NCBI GenBank assembly: GCA_017469745.1
Contig: JAFUFS010000019.1
Span: 1 to 39,786 of the forward strand
Length of the DNA stretch: 39,786 bases
Origin: Bacteroidales bacterium
Lineage (GTDB): Bacteria; Bacteroidota; Bacteroidia; Bacteroidales; UBA932
Direction of reading: 5' to 3'
A model generated the notes under the pieces. That model was not told the DNA's origin. It searched no databases and saw only the letters and a list, made by a program, of their open reading frames with translations. Shown here one piece after another: positions 17,407 to 24,704 of this stretch (positions within the stretch are counted from its first letter, which is position 1; every line of letters begins with the position of its first letter). Position numbers and translations under genes: made by a program.

Positions 17407-18308
17407 TGGCCCTTTCAGTTGAGATAGAAAAGCATTCGGGCTTCTGCGGCGGGGTCATCAGGGCTATCGGCCGGGCCGAGAAATTCCTGGACTCAGCTCC
17501 GGGCAGGAAACTCTATTCCCTCGGGGCTATAGTCCACAACGAGGCCGAACTGTCGAGGTTGGGAGCCAAAGGCCTTGTCACGATCGGCCATGATGACATA
17601 GGGAATATCCCTTCACCCGCCGAAGAGACACTCCTGATACGCGCCCACGGGGAGCCGCCGGAGACTTACGAACTGGCCCGCCGGGCCGGCATCAACGTAA
17701 TCGACTGCACCTGCCCAGTCGTCCTCCGCCTCCAGCAGAGCATCCGCGAAGCCTATCAAAGGATGAAACCGGAAGGGGCTTCCGGGCAGATTATAATATT
17801 CGGTAAAGTTGGTCATGCGGAAGTGCTTGGACTGCTGGGCCAGGTAGGAGGCGATGCCGTGGTGATCGAGAATATGTCGATGCTTCAGGAAGCACTCGGC
17901 GATGGTACCATCCGGACAGACCGGCCGCTTGAGATCTTCTCCCAGACCACCAAGAGCCCGACTGAATATTCAGAGATCTGCAACGTGCTCTCCGAGAGGG
18001 CAGAAGCCGGTCTCGCGGTCCACCAGACCATCTGTTCGCAGGTAGCCTCACGACACGCCGAGCTGGCTGAATTCTCCCTTTCGCACGACGTGATCCTGTT
18101 CGTGTCGGGGGCATCCAGTTCGAACGGGAAAGTACTCTGCGACCTCTGCCGATCCAAGAATCCAAGGACCTACCACATCTCCTCCCCTTCCGACATCGAT
18201 CCTTCATGGATCCACTCCGATGACAGAGTGGGCATCTGCGGGGCGACATCGACCCCCCGCTGGCTCCTTGAGCAGGTCGCCTCCAAAGTGTCCTCCCTGT
18301 CATTCTGA
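17406..18308 (+). CDS. ispH: 4-hydroxy-3-methylbut-2-enyl diphosphate reductase IspH
   Basis: IspH makes isopentenyl and dimethylallyl diphosphate in the last step of the non-mevalonate isoprenoid pathway, using a 4Fe-4S cluster. The 300 residues hold the three probable cluster cysteines: Cys14 (HSGFCGGV), Cys103 (DCTCPVV) and Cys210 (HQTICSQVASRH). Substrate-binding residues sit in IRAHGEPP, KVGHAEV and FSQTTKS. SGASSSNGKVL and GICGATSTPRWL near the end are also typical. The gene is coupled to cmk by TAATG. The last codons and the TGA stop (SF-stop) lie inside a dispersed repeat, so the original C-terminus may have been altered. Confidence 0.94.
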   Translation: MALSVEIEKHSGFCGGVIRAIGRAEKFLDSAPGRKLYSLGAIVHNEAELSRLGAKGLVTIGHDDIGNIPSPAEETLLIRAHGEPPETYELARRAGINVIDCTCPVVLRLQQSIREAYQRMKPEGASGQIIIFGKVGHAEVLGLLGQVGGDAVVIENMSMLQEALGDGTIRTDRPLEIFSQTTKSPTEYSEICNVLSERAEAGLAVHQTICSQVASRHAELAEFSLSHDVILFVSGASSSNGKVLCDLCRSKNPRTYHISSPSDIDPSWIHSDDRVGICGATSTPRWLLEQVASKVSSLSF

Positions 18309-18324
18309 GCGAAGCGAAGAATCT
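18299..18324 (+). repeat. Dispersed 26-base repeat, copy 1 (overlaps ispH stop)
   Basis: The 26 bases run from GTCATTCTGAG to GAAGAATCT and match copy 2 (22442-22467, other strand) at 25 of 26 positions and copy 3 (35341-35366, other strand) at 24 of 26. The ends ATTCT and AGAAT are inverted, so it can fold. TGA at 18306-18308 inside the repeat is the ispH stop. Confidence 0.85.
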
Positions 18325-18343
18325 CCCCCCGCACTAAACATTA

Positions 18344-18375
18344 TTTGGAAGAAAAGTCGCAAATAATTAAATTTG
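18344..18375 (+). promoter_or_regulatory. Bacteroidota-type promoter of efp
   Basis: TTTG at 18344-18347, a 20-base spacer and TAAATTTG at 18368-18375, a perfect consensus pair. The efp ATG is at 18412, giving a leader of roughly 30 bases. Confidence 0.8.
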
Positions 18376-18411
18376 CATGATTGACAATTAGAATTTTAAC
18401 TCATTTAGCAT

Positions 18412-18978
18412 ATGGCAACAACTGCAGATTTCAAGAACGGACTGTTCATCAGCTACAACGGCAAACCCTGCCAGGTAGTCTATTTCCAGCATGTCAAACC
18501 GGGCAAGGGCCCTGCTTTCGTCAAGACAAAGCTTCGCAACCTTGAGAACGGAAGGATCCTTGAGAACACTTTCACCGCCGGCATGAAGATCGACGTCATC
18601 ACCGTCGAGAGGCGTCCCTATCAGTTCCTCTATTCAGATGAGGACGGATTCAACTTCATGCACGAGGAGACCTTCGAGCAGATCCACCTGCCCCACGACG
18701 TGGTCGAGAACGCCGACCTCATGAAGGAAGGACAGCATGTAGAGATGATGTTCGTAGTCGAGCCTGAGGAGAAGTGCCTCACCTGCGAACTTCCGACCTA
18801 CGTGACCCTCGAAGTCACTTATGCAGAGCCCGCAGTCAAGGGTAACACCGCTTCCACCAGCGCCCTCAAGGAGGTCACCCTGGAGACCGGTGCAAAGGTG
18901 ATGGTTCCCCTCTTCATCAACCAGGGCGAAAAGATCACCGTCAACACTTCAGACCGCAGCTACGGCCAGAGGGTCTAA
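18412..18978 (+). CDS. efp: Translation elongation factor P
   Basis: EF-P binds stalled ribosomes and helps form peptide bonds at proline runs. The 188 residues show the three-barrel family layout. The N-terminal loop KPGKGPAF carries Lys32 at the tip, equivalent to the residue that is modified in some bacteria. The C-terminal domain ends GAKVMVPLFINQGEKITVNTSDRSYGQRV, a typical ending. No modification enzyme gene is in the window, so whether Lys32 is modified is unknown. It is a single-gene unit with its own promoter and terminator. Confidence 0.96.
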   Translation: MATTADFKNGLFISYNGKPCQVVYFQHVKPGKGPAFVKTKLRNLENGRILENTFTAGMKIDVITVERRPYQFLYSDEDGFNFMHEETFEQIHLPHDVVENADLMKEGQHVEMMFVVEPEEKCLTCELPTYVTLEVTYAEPAVKGNTASTSALKEVTLETGAKVMVPLFINQGEKITVNTSDRSYGQRV

Positions 18979-19000
18979 GAAACACGGCCAATCATAAAAG

Positions 19001-19030
19001 ACGGGTGGATGTTTGTCCGCCCGTTTTTTT
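19001..19030 (+). terminator. Intrinsic terminator of efp
   Basis: ACGGGTGGA (19001-19009) pairs with TCCGCCCGT (19016-19024) with one G-T wobble and a six-base loop TGTTTG, followed by a run of Ts to 19030. Confidence 0.88.
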
Positions 19031-19043
19031 GTGAGTATCTTTG
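19012..19043 (+). promoter_or_regulatory. Promoter inside the efp terminator, for the C69-sialidase gene
   Basis: TTTG at 19012-19015 lies in the terminator loop, followed by a 20-base spacer and TATCTTTG at 19036-19043. Both boxes match consensus. The ATG at 19049 is 5 bases after the -7 box, so the mRNA is expected to be leaderless. Confidence 0.75.
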
Positions 19044-19048
19044 GAGAT

Positions 19049-21268
19049 ATGAGCAACTTGTTTCTGGTCACACTGTTAAGTTTCGGGATCATCGCCGGAT
19101 CGAAGGCGACGACAGATGGCTATGTCTATCTGGGACACAATGAGGACATCCGCGGAGACAAGATGCTCAACATCTACAACGTCCCCGGATCCAAAGACGG
19201 ACTTGCCGGACTCTGGTTCGAATTCCCTGGCCGGATAGGCGACAGTTACGTCAACGGACACGGAGTCTGCATAGTCTCCGAGAAAAGCCCTTCCCGGGAA
19301 AAGGATTCTGGAGGAACTTCCCTCTACAAGGCACAGACAAAGGCATTCAGGCATGCGAAAAGTGCCAGGGAAGCAGTCAGGATCATAGGATCGGAAGTCA
19401 GCAGGCATGGATCTTCAGAGTCCGGAAGGACATACCTGATAGCTGATTCGAAGGAAGGGTGGGTCCTCTCTATAGCCAAGGGGCGTATCTGGGTAGCCCA
19501 AAGGGTGCCTGACGACGAAATCATGGTCATCTCAGGAAGATTCAACATCCAGGAGACGAACCTGAAGGACACAGCCAACTTCATGGGCAGCAAGAGGCTG
19601 GTGCGGAAGGCCATGAGGAAACGATGGTACAATCCTCAACGGGACGGAGCCTTCAATTTCGCAAAGGCATATTCCAACCCGGCGACCTTGACAGACATGG
19701 GGAATGCAGAGGCCTTCGCAAAAGCCCGCGACCTCTTCTTCAAGGACAGCCTGAGCCTCTCCGATGCACCCTTTTCCAGCAAACCTGTAAAGAAATTCCA
19801 TCGAAGGGACCTGTCCGGATTGCTATCTGAAGTTCCGGTCAATAACGAGAATACCGCGCTCACGACTATCTTCACCCTTAATCCGGACTATCCTGCCGAA
19901 AAGGGCACGGTGATCTGGGTAGGATTCCCCGGACAGGATGCCGCCAATCACAACCAGTGGACCATATTCACAAAATCCCCTGAATCCTGCCACAGGTACG
20001 CGGACGCCTCCATGGCTCTGAAAAAGCATTTCCTGGACACCGGCAGTTTCAGGGAGCGCTGGCCCAGCCATTTCTACTGGCACTACCTCTACCCTGAGAC
20101 AAACATCGATGTCATCCCACATGACTACACGGTCTACATCCCCCAGAGTCAGCGTGGTGGGCATGACTCATTCAACGATCATTTCCATGTCCTCGTGGAT
20201 GAGAAGAGAGGTTTGCTCCATGCTTTCTGGACCCAAGGATCCCACGAGGCTGCGGACGACGAAAAGGTGGTCCATGCCAGCAGCTCCGACGGAGGAAAGA
20301 CCTGGACAGATCCGGTCATGGTTGCCGGATCCCCTTCCATCGAGGCCCCCGAACCGGTAGCTGCATGGCAACAGCCCATGATCAGCAGGAGCGGAAGGCT
20401 GTACTGCCTGTGGAACCAAGAGACAACGGTAAAGAAACATCTCAGCGGCCTCATGTTCGGCAGGTATTCAGATGACGGTGGAAAGACTTGGAGCAAGCCG
20501 GAACAAGTGCCATTCCCCGTCAGGTTCAAGGCCGATCCCGAAGATCCCTCGATTCCTCCTACATGGTGCATGTGGCAGAGGCCCCTGCGCCTCGGGGAAG
20601 ATGGACGCTACATCGCAGGGTGTTCGCGTTACGGGACGGACGGCATAAGCAGGGTGGAGTTCTGGCAGTATGACAACATCGACGACGATCCACAGATAAA
20701 GGACATCCAGATCTCGTTTTTCAACACGGATGAGGATTCCTTCGACGCCGCACAGGTCGTTAACGACCACGACTATTCTCCACGAGACGGCCGGAAGGTC
20801 GAGGAAGCCTGTTTGGTGGGTCTCCCTGACGGAAGGCTTTTCGCCGTCATGCGCACTACCATCGGCCATCCCATCTGGTCCGTCAGTACCGACAACGGAA
20901 AGACATGGAGCAGGCCCGAGATCCTGAGGATGAGAGACGACGGAGAACCGATCCTGCAGCCATGCTCTCCCTGCCCGATCTACGACTGCAACGGTCCGGA
21001 AGCCAGGAGCGGAGAATACTTCCTAATGACCCACAACACATTTGACTTCAACGGATTAACCGCTTACCAGAACCGCGGTCCCGTCTACAAGTTGGGCGGA
21101 GAATTCGTCCCCGGAGCCCACCAACCTGTCTGGTTCAAGGATGCAGGTCTGTTCTCCCCGCGGGATTCCGGAAACTCGCTCTACACCAGCTACACCTTTT
21201 TCGACGGTAAGGGGATCCTCTGGTTCGGTGATCAGAAATACTACCTCTTCGGCAAGATGATGCGCTGA
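19049..21268 (+). CDS. Fusion of C69-type Ntn-hydrolase domain with sialidase-like propeller
   Basis: The 739 residues join two folds. Residues 11-310 resemble peptidase family C69 (dipeptidase A type): SFGIIAGSKATTDG (11-24), HNED (30-33), GWVLSIAKGRIWVAQRVPDD (137-156), and a TLNPDYPAEKGTVIWVGFPG strand pair (276-295). The catalytic Cys of C69 aligns with Ser11. Residues about 370-739 are a sialidase-like beta-propeller with three Asp boxes: SDGGKTW (413-419), SDDGGKTW (474-481) and STDNGKTW (613-620). Only 10 mostly hydrophobic residues precede Ser11, so the signal peptide is very short or missing. ATG 19049 is chosen from the promoter position. Sialic acid cleavage is not proven. An N-terminal amide hydrolase acting on an amino-sugar or glycopeptide is an inference. 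Confidence 0.8.
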   Translation: MSNLFLVTLLSFGIIAGSKATTDGYVYLGHNEDIRGDKMLNIYNVPGSKDGLAGLWFEFPGRIGDSYVNGHGVCIVSEKSPSREKDSGGTSLYKAQTKAFRHAKSAREAVRIIGSEVSRHGSSESGRTYLIADSKEGWVLSIAKGRIWVAQRVPDDEIMVISGRFNIQETNLKDTANFMGSKRLVRKAMRKRWYNPQRDGAFNFAKAYSNPATLTDMGNAEAFAKARDLFFKDSLSLSDAPFSSKPVKKFHRRDLSGLLSEVPVNNENTALTTIFTLNPDYPAEKGTVIWVGFPGQDAANHNQWTIFTKSPESCHRYADASMALKKHFLDTGSFRERWPSHFYWHYLYPETNIDVIPHDYTVYIPQSQRGGHDSFNDHFHVLVDEKRGLLHAFWTQGSHEAADDEKVVHASSSDGGKTWTDPVMVAGSPSIEAPEPVAAWQQPMISRSGRLYCLWNQETTVKKHLSGLMFGRYSDDGGKTWSKPEQVPFPVRFKADPEDPSIPPTWCMWQRPLRLGEDGRYIAGCSRYGTDGISRVEFWQYDNIDDDPQIKDIQISFFNTDEDSFDAAQVVNDHDYSPRDGRKVEEACLVGLPDGRLFAVMRTTIGHPIWSVSTDNGKTWSRPEILRMRDDGEPILQPCSPCPIYDCNGPEARSGEYFLMTHNTFDFNGLTAYQNRGPVYKLGGEFVPGAHQPVWFKDAGLFSPRDSGNSLYTSYTFFDGKGILWFGDQKYYLFGKMMR

Positions 21269-21286
21269 AAAGAAGCGAAATAATGC

Positions 21287-21294
21287 TATATTTG
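21287..21294 (+). promoter_or_regulatory. Candidate -7 box TATATTTG for dnaX
   Basis: Perfect TAnnTTTG, 6 bases before the dnaX ATG at 21301. I see no TTTG at the -33 position. It starts 18 bases after the previous stop. Confidence 0.45.
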
Positions 21295-21300
21295 TATGTT

Positions 21301-23043
21301 ATGTCAGACTATATAGTATCAGCCAGAAAGTACCGTCCGGACTCGTTTGAAACTCTGATCGGACAGGACAACATAGCCCAGACCCTGAAGAACTCCATCA
21401 TCAGGGGAAAGCTCGCGCATGCCTACCTCTTCTGCGGACCCAGAGGAGTTGGAAAGACCACGACCGCAAGGATATTCGCGAAAGCCATCAACTGCGCCCA
21501 TCCTTCAGCGGACATGGAGCCCTGCGGCGAATGCGAGTCCTGCATCTCCTTCCAGGAAGGCCGCTCCTACTGCATCCATGAACTGGATGCGGCCTCCAAC
21601 AACGGTGTGGAGGACATCAAGAACCTGATGGACCAGGTGCAGATCCCTCCTCAGGTCGGAAAGTACAGCGTCTACATCATTGACGAGGTCCACATGCTGT
21701 CCACGGCTGCTTTCAACGCCTTCCTGAAGACACTTGAGGAACCGCCGGCACATGCCATCTTCATCCTCGCTACCACCGAGAAACACAAGATTCTTCCGAC
21801 CATCCTCTCCCGCTGCCAGACATACGACTTCAACAGGATTTCCATCCCGGACATAGTGAGGAACCTCAGGATGATCACCGAGAAGGAGAACGTCACCATA
21901 GACGACGAATCCCTCCACGTGATAGCCCAGAAGGCCGACGGAGCGATGCGCGACGCCCTCACGATCTTCGACCAGACTGTGGCGTTCTGCGGAACGGACG
22001 TCAAATACTCCGACGTGATCCGAAACCTGAATGTCCTGGATTATGACTATTCTTTCGGCCTTGTGGAAAATTTCCTTGCAGGGGACTACGGCAAGGCCCT
22101 GCTGACCTTCGACGAAGTCCTTTCAAAGGGCTTCAATGCCCTGCACTTCTGCGCTGCCCTCAGCTCCCACTTCAGGGACCTGATGGTCACCAAGAACGGT
22201 GGGCTCGACTCCCTGCTCGAACTTCCCGACTCGCTCAAAAAGAGATATGTCGACCAGGCCTCGCGCTGCCCCCTTAAGTTCCTGTACGATGCCCTCGGCA
22301 TCACCACTGCCTGCGAGGCAGGCTACAAGCAGGCAGTCAACCCCAGGCTCCACATCGAATTCGCCCTCATGAAGCTGAGCTTCCTCCTAAAGGCCCCTGG
22401 GATGGCCGAGCAGGTCGGGCATTACGGGGGTGGGCGGAAAGAGATTCTTCGCTCCGCTCAGAATGACAGCCAACCAGCTCAGAATGACAGCCAACCAGCT
22501 CAGAACGACAGCCCTCGGAAGGTAGAAAGTGCGCCGGAAAGCGTGAGTGCAGCACAGCCCCGCGAACGCCGCAAGCCTTCCAAGAGCGGCTCCGCCCTAT
22601 CGCTGAACGCAATCCTCGAAGAAGAAGAGAATAAAAAGACAACCCAGAAAGTCCTCGCTGTCTCCAACGAACTCCCTCAGGACGAAAGCATCCTCCAGGC
22701 CTGGGCCACCGTGCCGGAGGAATATTCATCAAGCCCCAGACTGGCAAACACCCTCAAGAACGCTGAAGTCGAGTTAGAAACTTCCGAAGGAATGAAGGTC
22801 CTGACCTTCAAGGTCAGCAACCTGTCCCAGCAGAAATGGATCCAGGAAAACAGGCTCCTCGCACTGGAAGGGAATTTGCAGAAGAAAGTCGGTTCCTCGA
22901 GGATCCGCCTCGAAGTGGGCGTCATACCCATGGAAGAAAAGGAGAGGCAGCCCTACACCGACCAGGAAAAGGCAACTGCCCTGATGGGCAAGAACGGTGA
23001 GATCCAGAACCTTATCAAGGACTTCGGACTCGAGACAAAGTAG
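21301..23043 (+). CDS. dnaX: DNA polymerase III subunit gamma/tau
   Basis: DnaX is the ATPase of the clamp loader that places the sliding clamp on DNA. The 580 residues show Walker A GPRGVGKTTTARIF (about 39-52), a zinc site with PCGECESC, Walker B IIDEVHML, sensor 1 ILATTEKHKI and a C-terminal tau-like part. ATG 21301 (MSDYIVSARKYRP) fits the family; an in-frame ATG at 21283 lies upstream of the promoter box. The linker near residues 380-405 contains EILRSAQNDSQP followed by further AQNDSQP/AQNDSP units. These are translated from a dispersed repeat that stays in frame. I found no A-AAA-AAG slippery site, so a gamma form by frameshift is not indicated. Confidence 0.94.
   Translation: MSDYIVSARKYRPDSFETLIGQDNIAQTLKNSIIRGKLAHAYLFCGPRGVGKTTTARIFAKAINCAHPSADMEPCGECESCISFQEGRSYCIHELDAASNNGVEDIKNLMDQVQIPPQVGKYSVYIIDEVHMLSTAAFNAFLKTLEEPPAHAIFILATTEKHKILPTILSRCQTYDFNRISIPDIVRNLRMITEKENVTIDDESLHVIAQKADGAMRDALTIFDQTVAFCGTDVKYSDVIRNLNVLDYDYSFGLVENFLAGDYGKALLTFDEVLSKGFNALHFCAALSSHFRDLMVTKNGGLDSLLELPDSLKKRYVDQASRCPLKFLYDALGITTACEAGYKQAVNPRLHIEFALMKLSFLLKAPGMAEQVGHYGGGRKEILRSAQNDSQPAQNDSQPAQNDSPRKVESAPESVSAAQPRERRKPSKSGSALSLNAILEEEENKKTTQKVLAVSNELPQDESILQAWATVPEEYSSSPRLANTLKNAEVELETSEGMKVLTFKVSNLSQQKWIQENRLLALEGNLQKKVGSSRIRLEVGVIPMEEKERQPYTDQEKATALMGKNGEIQNLIKDFGLETK
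22442..22513 (-). repeat. Dispersed repeat copy 2 with a 21-base tandem, inside dnaX
   Basis: The 26-base repeat (22442-22467, reverse orientation) is followed by a tandem: GCTCAGAATGACAGCCAACCA at 22456-22476, again at 22477-22497, and a partial copy at 22498-22513. The unit is 21 bases, so the dnaX frame is kept and the protein gains AQNDSQP heptads. Confidence 0.88.
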
Positions 23044-23067
23044 AATTGAATTAACAGAAGACGGAAG

Positions 23068-23853
23068 ATGAAGCTTCGCTGCGAAAACCTAGTCAAGAAA
23101 TACGGTATCAGGACGGTTGTGAAAGGTGTTTCCATGGAGATCGTCCAAGGAGAGATCGTAGGATTCCTCGGCCCCAACGGGGCCGGAAAGACCACCAGTT
23201 TCTACATGATCACCGGCCAGATCGTCCCCAACGGCGGAAGGGTGTACCTCGACGACGAGGACATCACCGACCTCCCTATGTACAAGAGGGCGCAGAAGGG
23301 CATCGGCTACCTCCCCCAGGAAGCTTCGGTGTTCCGCAAGATGTCCGTTGAAGACAACATCATGTCAGTCATGGAGATGTCAGACATGACCAAGGAAGAA
23401 AGAAGGGACCGCCTGGAGAGCCTCATCGACGAATTCAACCTTTCGAAGGTCCGCAAGAGCCTCGGCATCCAGCTTTCCGGAGGTGAAAGGCGCCGCTGCG
23501 AAATCGCCCGCGCCCTCGCTATCGATCCCAAGTTCATCCTCCTGGACGAACCTTTCGCCGGAGTCGACCCTATCGCCGTGGAGGACATCCAGTTCATCAT
23601 TGCCAAGCTGAAGTACAAGGACATCGGAGTCATCATCACTGACCACAACGTGGGTGAGACCCTCGCCATCACGGACAGGGCCTACCTGCTCTACGAAGGA
23701 ACCATCCTGCAGCAAGGCACTCCGGAGGCCCTCGCTTCGGATGAAGATGTACGCACCAAGTACCTTGGCTCGGGATTTGTTCTCAAGAAGTCTGTCTCCG
23801 TCGAAAAAGCAAGGGCGGAGTATATGGAACAACTTAATAAAGCATCACTATGA
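23068..23853 (+). CDS. lptB: LPS export ABC transporter ATP-binding protein LptB
   Basis: LptB powers extraction of lipopolysaccharide from the inner membrane and its passage to the outer membrane. The 261 residues show Walker [10 protein letters not shown] (about 34-42), Q-loop [14 protein letters not shown], signature LSGGERRR, Walker [13 protein letters not shown] and the switch region ITDHNV. The run [19 protein letters not shown] and the AGVDPIAV segment are typical of LptB rather than amino-acid ABC proteins. A C-terminal tail of about 25 residues extends past the usual end. The partner genes lptF/G and lptC are not in the window. The stop overlaps the next start (ATGA at 23850). Confidence 0.92.
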   Translation: MKLRCENLVKKYGIRTVVKGVSMEIVQGEIVGFLGPNGAGKTTSFYMITGQIVPNGGRVYLDDEDITDLPMYKRAQKGIGYLPQEASVFRKMSVEDNIMSVMEMSDMTKEERRDRLESLIDEFNLSKVRKSLGIQLSGGERRRCEIARALAIDPKFILLDEPFAGVDPIAVEDIQFIIAKLKYKDIGVIITDHNVGETLAITDRAYLLYEGTILQQGTPEALASDEDVRTKYLGSGFVLKKSVSVEKARAEYMEQLNKASL

Positions 23854-24704
23854 AAAGTAAACTCGCAATAATCATCTGCCTGCTTGTCGGGATGCTGTTC
23901 CCGGCAGGGCTGTTCGGACAGGCCCAGATCTACACCCGCAAGGAGAAACTCAAGGACATCACAGCAAAGACCACGAAGATCGTCCTGACAGGTGACGAGA
24001 TGCTGGACGAAGCCCTCAAGGAAAGCGTGGCGGCTTCCTGGACGATGTCTCCCTACGAATTCTGCTCAATGGAGGAATTCGACAAGATCAAGACAAGCGA
24101 CAAGTTCTACTTCCTCCTTACCGTCAAGGGCCAGCAGAGGAAGGAATCAGAGCCTGGAATAGATCTCCTGACCTTTGTCAAAGGTGGTGAAGGAGCTTCA
24201 AAGTCCATCAACGACATGCTGGAAGTCGTGACCTTCCCCCTGCGTGCCGCAAGCGAACCTTCCGGAAGGGAATTCACCCTCCTGCCAGCCTTCCTGACCA
24301 TAATCCAGGACCATGCCCAGAATCTGACAAGTTCCGAGGTCAAGGCCTATTCCGCCCTCGGTGCCGAGGACACCAAGAAGCTGGCTATCAAGAGAATATA
24401 CTTCAGCAAGGAAGACTTCGCCCCCCAGGTGGACGAGAAGACGATCGCTTCCCTTGACGAAGACATAATCGTCGAGGACGATGAGGACGATGTCGACAAG
24501 GTGTTTTCCGAAGGGACATACAACGCCGTCATAAGCTACGTCGTTGCTCCCAGCGAACCGGTCAACGGTTCAGTCTGCTACAAGCTCCTCATCGGTGCCG
24601 ACAATCACAAACTCTATTGGTACAAGAAACACCGGATCTCCGCCCGGAGCGGAAGCGGATTCCTTCCCGGTGACCTCCGTGCCATAACTCAGATAAGGAA
24701 ATAA
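23850..24704 (+). CDS. Secreted protein of unknown function
   Basis: I do not recognise the family. The 284 residues begin with a clear signal peptide ([20 protein letters not shown], cleavage probably after LFGQAQ). The rest is a soluble periplasmic alpha/beta protein with an acidic patch [19 protein letters not shown] near 208-226. The C-terminus [21 protein letters not shown] looks conserved in character. It is translationally coupled to both neighbours: ATGA with lptB upstream and TAATG with the M16 peptidase downstream. An envelope-related role is inferred only from the signal peptide and neighbours. Confidence 0.78.
   Translation: MKSKLAIIICLLVGMLFPAGLFGQAQIYTRKEKLKDITAKTTKIVLTGDEMLDEALKESVAASWTMSPYEFCSMEEFDKIKTSDKFYFLLTVKGQQRKESEPGIDLLTFVKGGEGASKSINDMLEVVTFPLRAASEPSGREFTLLPAFLTIIQDHAQNLTSSEVKAYSALGAEDTKKLAIKRIYFSKEDFAPQVDEKTIASLDEDIIVEDDEDDVDKVFSEGTYNAVISYVVAPSEPVNGSVCYKLLIGADNHKLYWYKKHRISARSGSGFLPGDLRAITQIRK

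Noticed and set aside
22456..22513. CRISPR-like repeat in the 21-base tandem.
   Set aside because: Units abut with no spacers and are translated within dnaX.
22230..22640. Programmed -1 frameshift in dnaX producing a short gamma subunit.
   Set aside because: The two A-runs (near 22236 and 22632) read C-AAA-AAG and T-AAA-AAG in the dnaX frame, not the A-AAA-AAG slippery heptamer, and the full-length frame is intact.
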